Shown here piece after piece: positions 59,033 to 64,000 of a stretch of 64,000 nucleotides of DNA. Source of the DNA: Jeongeupia chitinilytica (GTDB lineage: Bacteria > Pseudomonadota > Gammaproteobacteria > Burkholderiales > Chitinibacteraceae). Below the pieces are notes generated by a model. It had not been told where the DNA came from, did no database searches, and was given only the letters and a program-made list of their open reading frames with translations. Location of the stretch: assembly GCF_014652315.1 (NCBI RefSeq), contig NZ_BMYO01000011.1, positions 102,389 to 166,388 on the forward strand, written 5' to 3'. The position numbers and the translations under genes were made by a program. The stretch's first letter is position 1; each line of letters opens with the position of its first letter.

Positions 59033-59947
59033 ATGATTCTGCTGGCCAACTCCGAAGCCTGGCCCGGCTTTGCCGACTCGGTCGCGCTGCTGAAACAGGG
59101 CGCCCACGGGCTCGACGCCATGGTTGCCGGCATCGGCAAGGTCGAGCGCGAGACCAGCGTTCGCAGCGTCGGCTACGGCGGCTGGCCGAACATGCTGGGC
59201 AGGATGGAATTCGACGCCGCGGTGATGGACGGCACGACCCGTGACGTCGGCGCCGTCGGTGCCCTGCCCGACATCCTGCCGGCATGCGCGGTCGCGCAGC
59301 AGGTGATGCAGCGGCTGCCGCACGTGATGCTCACCGGTGAAGGGGCCAAACGGTTTGCGATTGAAACCGGTTTCTCGCCGGAAGAAACGCTGCTCGACGA
59401 CAGCAAGCGCATCTGGTGGGAACGGCTCGAAAAGGAACTCGGCGCCGACGCGGCCAGGTTCCCCGACGTGCCGCTGATTCCGCTGTCGACGACGATCACC
59501 GACCCCGAGCGCGTGCGCGACACCACGGTCTTCCTGTGCCGCGACAGCCAGCGCGGTATCCACAGCGCGACGTCGACGTCGGGCTGGGCCTGGAAGTATC
59601 CGGGCCGGCTGGGGGATTCGCCGATTGCCGGCGCCGGCTTCTACGCCGACAGCCGCTACGGTGCTGCCGCGTGTACCCATACCGGTGAAATGACCGTACG
59701 CTGCAGCACGTCGCGCAGCATCGTGCTGGCGATGAAGCTGGGCCATTCGCTCGAAGACGCGGTCGCACTCGCGGTCGAAGAGCTGTCCGAACTGTCGACC
59801 GGTTTCCTCGCCGGGGTGGTGATCCATGCGATCGACGCCCACGGCGATCACCGGGTCGTGAATTTCCGTTGCCAGGGCGACATCAAGTACTGGCTGTGGG
59901 AACCGTCGATGTCGCAGCCGGAGCTGCGCACGGCATTGCGCGCCTAA
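59033..59947 (+). CDS. Glycosylasparaginase-like Ntn hydrolase (asparaginase 2 family)
   Basis: A 304-residue self-cleaving amidase. The autoproteolysis site is D163-T164 in VRDTTVFLCRD, aligning with HDTIGMV of N4-(GlcNAc)-asparaginase; T164 becomes the nucleophile of the beta subunit. Downstream SATSTSGWAWKYPGRLGDSPIAGAGFYAD matches the TSTNG and GRVGDSPIPGAGAYAD segments that bind substrate. There is no signal peptide, so it acts inside the cell. It sits in the middle of the ABC operon (ATG 4 bp after the ATPase stop), suggesting that the imported compound is its substrate, for example GlcNAc-Asn or a beta-aspartyl peptide. Isoaspartyl peptidase activity is the alternative. Confidence 0.88.
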   Translation: MILLANSEAWPGFADSVALLKQGAHGLDAMVAGIGKVERETSVRSVGYGGWPNMLGRMEFDAAVMDGTTRDVGAVGALPDILPACAVAQQVMQRLPHVMLTGEGAKRFAIETGFSPEETLLDDSKRIWWERLEKELGADAARFPDVPLIPLSTTITDPERVRDTTVFLCRDSQRGIHSATSTSGWAWKYPGRLGDSPIAGAGFYADSRYGAAACTHTGEMTVRCSTSRSIVLAMKLGHSLEDAVALAVEELSELSTGFLAGVVIHAIDAHGDHRVVNFRCQGDIKYWLWEPSMSQPELRTALRA

Positions 59948-59990
59948 CGGGCTCCAAACTCCAACCGAACGCTGACAGGGAAATCTCATC

Positions 59991-60791
59991 ATGAAACGTC
60001 TCTTCTCCGGCTTGACCGTTCTGGCGCTGGCCACCGGCCTCGCTTTCACTTCCGCGACAGCCGTTGCCGGCAAGCTCGAGGACATCAAGGCGCGCGGCAC
60101 CGTGCGCATCGGCGTCTCGCTCGGCGGCGAGCCGGTCGGTTTTCGCGATGCCCGCAACAATCCGGTCGGCTACGACGTCGACGTCGCCAACAGGATCGCC
60201 GCCAAGCTCGGCGTGAAACCCGAGTTCACCGACGTTTCCGGTGATGCACGGATCTCGATGCTGATGTCGGGCCAGCTCGACCTCGTCGTCGCCAACGTGT
60301 CGATCACGCCCGAGCGCGCCAAGGCGATCGACTTCTCCCATCCGTACAACCGTGCCGGCCTGCGGCTGATCGTGCAGAAGAGCGCCGGCATCAAGGACAT
60401 CAAGGGCCTGAACGGCAAGAACATTGTCGTCGGCCGCGGCAGCACCGGCGAAGCCTTCATCAAGCGCGAAGTACCGGGCGCCAAGCTTGTCTACACCGAC
60501 AACTTCGCGCCGGAAGGCGTGCTGCTGCTGCAGCAGAAGCGCGTCGACGCCGGCATCGAGGACTCGTCGCTGCTCGACTACCTCGCCACCAAGAACAACG
60601 CGCTGGTGACACTGCCGGGCCTGTACTCGAACGACCCGATCGGCATCGGCATCGCCAAGGGCGATCCGAAGTTCCTCGCCATGATCAACGGCTTTGTCGA
60701 CGACTACATCAAGTCCGGCGCGTACGAGGCCAACTACAAGAAGTGGTGGGGCAAGACCGCCAACCCGCCGTCGCTCGCCGACAGCAAGTAA
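59991..60791 (+). CDS. Polar amino acid ABC transporter, solute-binding protein
   Basis: A 266-residue periplasmic receptor of family 3. The signal peptide (1-26) ends at ATAVAGKL. The mature protein starts LEDIKARGTVRIGVSLGGEPVGFRD and has GYDVDVANRIAAKLGVKPEF and QLDLVVANVSITPERAKAIDFSHPY, where the conserved Arg and Asp bind the amino acid alpha groups. It is the last gene of the operon, 43 bp after the hydrolase, and is followed by a terminator. It probably binds an amino acid or an amino acid conjugate such as GlcNAc-Asn (inference from the neighbour). Confidence 0.92.
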   Translation: MKRLFSGLTVLALATGLAFTSATAVAGKLEDIKARGTVRIGVSLGGEPVGFRDARNNPVGYDVDVANRIAAKLGVKPEFTDVSGDARISMLMSGQLDLVVANVSITPERAKAIDFSHPYNRAGLRLIVQKSAGIKDIKGLNGKNIVVGRGSTGEAFIKREVPGAKLVYTDNFAPEGVLLLQQKRVDAGIEDSSLLDYLATKNNALVTLPGLYSNDPIGIGIAKGDPKFLAMINGFVDDYIKSGAYEANYKKWWGKTANPPSLADSK

Positions 60792-60810
60792 GCCGGTCCG
60801 CTACCCGCAA

Positions 60811-60836
60811 AAAAGCCGCGCATTGCGCGGCTTTTT
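60811..60836 (+). terminator. Bidirectional terminator
   Basis: 8-bp stem AGCCGCGC/GCGCGGCT with an ATT loop, with A and T runs on both sides. It serves the ABC operon on the plus strand and the LacI gene on the minus strand. Confidence 0.9.
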
Positions 60837-60846
60837 CATCTCCGGT

Positions 60847-61851
60847 TCAGCCTGCACTGCTGCGCGGCACGAACCGCGTCGGCACCCGCACCGGCGGCAT
60901 GCCGGGGCTGAAGCAGCCGGGATCGGCGAGGATTTTCAGGATTTCGCGCACGTAGTCGCGCTTGGCGTAACCGATCGATGCGACCGGGTAGGCATCGAAG
61001 TGCGTCAGCGACAGGTCGTCGAAGCCGTACAGGCGGAACCGCGTCGGCCGGCCGTCGGTGAACGACGCACGATGCACGTCGAGAATGCCCATCGCCATCG
61101 CGTCCGACGTGCAGAACACCGCATCGGGCTCGCCGGCGTCGAACAGCGACGACCCGGCAGCGTGGCCGCTGTCGTACGAGTAGTCGCCCTGCAGCGTCTG
61201 CAGCAGGCGCAGGCCGTGCTGCGCGAACGCGGCACGGTAGCAGTCGATCCGCGCCGCCTCGACGCTCGACGTCGCACGCCCGGTCACCAGCACCACGTCG
61301 CGCACGCCTTTGGCCGCGGCGTGGGCCACTGCTTCGGCGATGCCGCTGGCCTCGTCGGCGAGCACCGCCGGCGACTGCGCATCGCCTCGGCCGTTGAGCA
61401 TCAGCGTCATCCCGGTATCGAACATCCTGCGCACGGTGGCGGCGTCGGCGAAATCGGAGAACACCAGCACCGCATCGACGTGCCAAGCGATGCCGCTGCG
61501 CAGGAAGTCCTCGACCCGGTCGACCGAGCCGACCCGCAGCAGGATCACCTGCTTGCCGAGGGTCTGGATCTCGCTGAGCAACAGGTCGAACAGGTCGAGG
61601 TCGCTCAGGTCATGGATGTGGTTGACGATGATGGCGACCAGATTGACCGAGCGCGTCGTCAGGCTGCGCGCCAGCAGATTGGGCGTGAAGCCGAGCTGCT
61701 GCGCCGCTTCGAGCACACGCTGGCGCTTGCCGGCGGCCACCGGTCGCGGCTCGCTCGACAAGGCGCGCGACGCCACCGCGCGCGAGACGCCGGCCAGTGC
61801 GGCAACGTCGGAAATGGTCGGCTTGCGATCCGGTGCGGGGTCTTGGCTCAC
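60847..61851 (-). CDS. LacI-family transcriptional regulator
   Basis: A 334-residue repressor: the helix-turn-helix TISDVAALAGVSRAVASRALSSEPRPVAAGKRQRVLEAAQQLGF is followed by a ligand-binding domain (VNLVAIIVNHIHDLSDLDLFDLLLSEIQTLG to LYGFDDLSLTHFDAY). The start is GTG at 61851 (VSQDPAPDRKPT), with AGGA about 10 nt upstream; no ATG is well placed. It is convergent with the ABC/glycosylasparaginase operon. Its effector is unknown, and no operator could be assigned. Confidence 0.9.
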   Translation of the reverse strand: MSQDPAPDRKPTISDVAALAGVSRAVASRALSSEPRPVAAGKRQRVLEAAQQLGFTPNLLARSLTTRSVNLVAIIVNHIHDLSDLDLFDLLLSEIQTLGKQVILLRVGSVDRVEDFLRSGIAWHVDAVLVFSDFADAATVRRMFDTGMTLMLNGRGDAQSPAVLADEASGIAEAVAHAAAKGVRDVVLVTGRATSSVEAARIDCYRAAFAQHGLRLLQTLQGDYSYDSGHAAGSSLFDAGEPDAVFCTSDAMAMGILDVHRASFTDGRPTRFRLYGFDDLSLTHFDAYPVASIGYAKRDYVREILKILADPGCFSPGMPPVRVPTRFVPRSSAG

Positions 61852-61967
61852 GCGGCGAGAGTCCTGATGGGTCAGGCCGCCATGATACCTCGCCGCCGGC
61901 CCGTTACCGCGACGGCAATCGGTTTTCTTTCGCAACCGGTAATTGCGCCGGCGCACCTTCACCACGT

Positions 61968-61997
61968 GAAAACAGCCCGCGATGGCGGGCTGTTTTC
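61968..61997 (-). terminator. Terminator of sstT
   Basis: A perfect 13-bp stem (GAAAACAGCCCGC with GCGGGCTGTTTTC) and a 4-nt loop, 18 bp after the sstT stop. The U-rich side reads on the minus strand. Confidence 0.88.
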
Positions 61998-62014
61998 GTC
62001 CGGACCTGCGCGGA

Positions 62015-63241
62015 TCAGCGCGGGACCGAATGCGGATCGCGGGCGATGCACGCGGCAGCGGTCAGCAGCACATCGGTCGAGCTGTTGAGTGCCGTTTCGG
62101 CCGAATCCTGGATCACGCTGATGATGAAGCCGATCGCGACGATCTGCATCGCCACGTCGTTGTGCATGCCGAACAGGCTGCACGCCATCGGGATCAGCAG
62201 CAGCGAACCGCCGGCCACACCGGACACGCCGCACGCGGCCAGACTGGCGACCACGCACAGCAGCAGCGCCGTCGGCAGGTCGACCGGAATGCCGAGCGTG
62301 TTGGTCGCCGCCAGCGTCAGCACCGTGATCGTGATCGCGGCACCGGCCATGTTGATCGTCGCGCCGAGCGGAATCGACACCGAATAGGTGTCCTCGTTCA
62401 GGCCCAGCTTTTCGCACAGCTGCATGTTCACCGGAATGTTCGCCGCCGAGCTGCGGGTGAAGAATGCGGTGATGCCGCTTTCGCGCAGGCAGGTGAACAC
62501 CAGCGGATACGGATTGCGGCGGGTGACCACGGCGACGATCAGCGGGTTGACGACCAGGGCGACGAAGGCCATCGAGCCGAGCAGGACCAGCAGCACGTGC
62601 GAGTAGCTGCGCAGCGCCGAAAAGCCGGTCGCCGCAACCGACTCAGCGACCAGGCCGAACACGCCGAACGGCGCGAAACGGATCACGATCTGCACGATGC
62701 GCGATACCGCGTGCGAGACATCGGCGAGGATCTGCCGGGTCGGCTCGCTGCCGTGATGCAGCGCGAAGCCGAGTGCAACGCCCCAGGCCAGCACGCCGAT
62801 GTAGTTGGCGTTGGCCAGCGCGTGGACCGGATTGTCGAACACCTGCAGCAGCAGGCTGCGCAGCACTTCGGTAATGCCGCTCGGCGGATTGGTCGACGCC
62901 GCCGCGGTCACCAGCGTCAGCGACGACGGGAACAGGAAGCTGGCGCAGACTGCGACCAGCGCTGCGGCAAAGGTGCCGACCAGATACAGCACCAGCACCA
63001 GCTGCATGCCGGTGGCGCTGCCGCGACGCTTGTTGGCGATCGACGACGCCACCAGCAGCAGCACCAGCAACGGGGCAATGGCCTTGAGCGCGCTGACGAA
63101 CATAGTACCGAGCAAGGCGGCGGCCTCGCCTGCGGCCGGCCAGGCCAGCGCCAGCAGCGCACCGCCGACCATGCCGGCGAGGATGAGCAGGATCAGGTTG
63201 CCGGTCAGGAACAGCGACAACCATTTGGATGCGAATCGCAT
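62015..63241 (-). CDS. sstT: Sodium/serine-threonine symporter SstT
   Basis: A 408-residue inner-membrane symporter of the dicarboxylate/amino acid:cation family (DAACS). Helical hairpin regions include TRSSAANIPVNMQLCEKLGLNEDTYSVSIPLGATINMAG and ACGVSGVAGGSLLLIPMACSLFG, close to E. coli SstT. The start is the ATG at 63241 (MRFASKWLSLFLTGN), with GAG upstream; the frame extends 79 codons further without family similarity. It imports serine and threonine with Na+. Confidence 0.93.
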   Translation of the reverse strand: MRFASKWLSLFLTGNLILLILAGMVGGALLALAWPAAGEAAALLGTMFVSALKAIAPLLVLLLVASSIANKRRGSATGMQLVLVLYLVGTFAAALVAVCASFLFPSSLTLVTAAASTNPPSGITEVLRSLLLQVFDNPVHALANANYIGVLAWGVALGFALHHGSEPTRQILADVSHAVSRIVQIVIRFAPFGVFGLVAESVAATGFSALRSYSHVLLVLLGSMAFVALVVNPLIVAVVTRRNPYPLVFTCLRESGITAFFTRSSAANIPVNMQLCEKLGLNEDTYSVSIPLGATINMAGAAITITVLTLAATNTLGIPVDLPTALLLCVVASLAACGVSGVAGGSLLLIPMACSLFGMHNDVAMQIVAIGFIISVIQDSAETALNSSTDVLLTAAACIARDPHSVPR

Positions 63242-63464
63242 GGATTTCTCGATATGGAGTTGAACCGGTTGAACGGGGCCGGACCGGTCTGCGCCGCGCG
63301 TGGCGGACAGCGTTTTCGTCCCGGGCCGCGCTTTTACCCTGCCGCCGTCCGCCGGCGCAATCACCGCTTTCCCGAGTGTCACGATAGCGTACCGTGACAA
63401 GGGCATGCGATTTTCGGTGGGCTTCCTGCTGGCGCCGTCTGCCGCAGGGGCCGGCCGTTCACGC

Positions 63465-63491
63465 AAAAAGGCCCGCAACAGCGGGCCTTTT
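63465..63491 (-). terminator. Terminator of pyruvate kinase gene
   Basis: 11-bp stem AAAAGGCCCGC/GCGGGCCTTTT with an AACA loop, just downstream of the minus-strand stop at 63508; the T run reads on the minus strand. Confidence 0.9.
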
Positions 63492-63507
63492 GCGGTCGGT
63501 GCGTCGG

Positions 63508-64000
63508 TCAGCGTGCGCTGATTTCCAGAATCCGCAGCGTGTTGGCCCCCTGTCCGGCCGGCTGACCGAACGTCAGCGCGATCCGGTCATTGGCCGCCGC
63601 CACCCCGGCTTGCAGCAGCGCCGTCTGCACGTGGGTGATCTGCGCGTCGCGATCGACCATGTCCGCCCCCATCAGCACCGGCTGCACGTGGCGGAACAGC
63701 GCCATCTTGCGGTAGGTGGTCAGATCGCGCGTGAACCCGTACACCGGCGTGCCGCTGATGTAGCGCGACAGCCAAAGCGCCGACGTACCCGAGTTGGTCA
63801 GCGCCGCGATGGCCTTCAGGTTGAGATGGCCGGCGGCGTACAGCGTCGCCATGGCGACGGTCTGGTCGATGCGGTCGAACGGCAGCGTATCCTGCGGCGC
63901 CTCGCCGCGTCCTTCGACCGAGCGTTCTGCCTCGATGCAGGTGCGCACCAGCGCCTCGACCGCTTCGACCGGGTACTTGCCGGCCGCCGATTCCGCCGAC
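63508..64000 (-). CDS. pyk: Pyruvate kinase, C-terminal part (N-terminus off the right edge)
   Basis: The 164 codons visible encode the end of the A domain and the whole C domain of pyruvate kinase: SAESAAGKYPVEAVEALV (the E-x-A-x-G-K-Y-P hallmark), then AIAALTNSGTSALWLSRYISGTPVYGFT and the C-terminal end IALTFGQPAGQGANTLRILEIS, which matches the G-x-x-x-x-x-G-x-T-N family ending. It makes pyruvate and ATP from phosphoenolpyruvate. The start and catalytic barrel lie beyond position 64000. Confidence 0.93.
   Translation of the reverse strand, partial: SAESAAGKYPVEAVEALVRTCIEAERSVEGRGEAPQDTLPFDRIDQTVAMATLYAAGHLNLKAIAALTNSGTSALWLSRYISGTPVYGFTRDLTTYRKMALFRHVQPVLMGADMVDRDAQITHVQTALLQAGVAAANDRIALTFGQPAGQGANTLRILEISAR

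Noticed and set aside
61982..63397. Plus-strand open frame opposite sstT
   Set aside because: Antisense to a well-supported membrane transporter; composition is Arg/Gln/His-rich.

Overview
The window looks like chromosome of a high-GC betaproteobacterium. The secreted chitin-directed proteins with CBM5/12-type modules, together with housekeeping genes (pgk, valS, glmS, sstT, and pyk at the right edge), suggest a chitinolytic member of the Neisseriales, perhaps Chitinibacteraceae. That placement is inference. All functions were assigned by reading motifs by eye; no database search was run.

Layout: 1-5.4 kb holds a partial CBM5/12 protein, pgk, an MFS exporter and small membrane or GNAT proteins. 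From 5.7 to 10.9 kb a translationally coupled minus-strand operon encodes a large clan GH-A-like glycoside hydrolase, a LacI regulator and an AGE-family sugar isomerase. At 11.2-14.8 kb lie a chimeric protein (secreted pseudo-GH18 domain, membrane segment, cytoplasmic LytTR DNA-binding domain) and a secreted CBM5/12-CE4 deacetylase. At 14.9-23.1 kb a GtsA-like solute-binding protein is operonic with an OmpR-type regulator and a histidine kinase, divergent from a complete CUT1 sugar ABC transporter; perfect tandem decamers lie between them. At 23.1-36.4 kb are a yqjD/E/K-like set, valS, a secreted CBM5/12 protein with a lysozyme-like catalytic region, a lipoprotein, a small CBM protein, DUF2917/LysR/MEKHLA genes, an AI-2E family transporter and a chemoreceptor. 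At 36.4-46.9 kb are an OLD/YbjD-like nuclease, an AraC/PhyH pair, a glycine-zipper protein, a BCCT transporter, glmS, and an NDH-2-like oxidoreductase divergent from an Rrf2 regulator.

The most distinctive region is 47.2-54.5 kb, a minus-strand operon of visibly lower GC. It encodes a 59-residue double-glycine-leader peptide, an HlyD/CvaA-like adaptor, a C39-peptidase ABC exporter (CvaB type), a SelO/MchC-like protein, an HlyC/MceI-like acyltransferase and an erythromycin-esterase-like protein. The pattern resembles class IIb microcin clusters with an unfamiliar precursor and an extra enzyme, and is the best candidate for an undescribed modified-peptide system. No immunity gene is recognised.

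From 55.8 kb on there are a GAF-GGDEF diguanylate cyclase, a polar amino acid ABC operon with an embedded glycosylasparaginase (possible GlcNAc-Asn salvage), a LacI regulator, sstT and the C-terminal part of pyruvate kinase.
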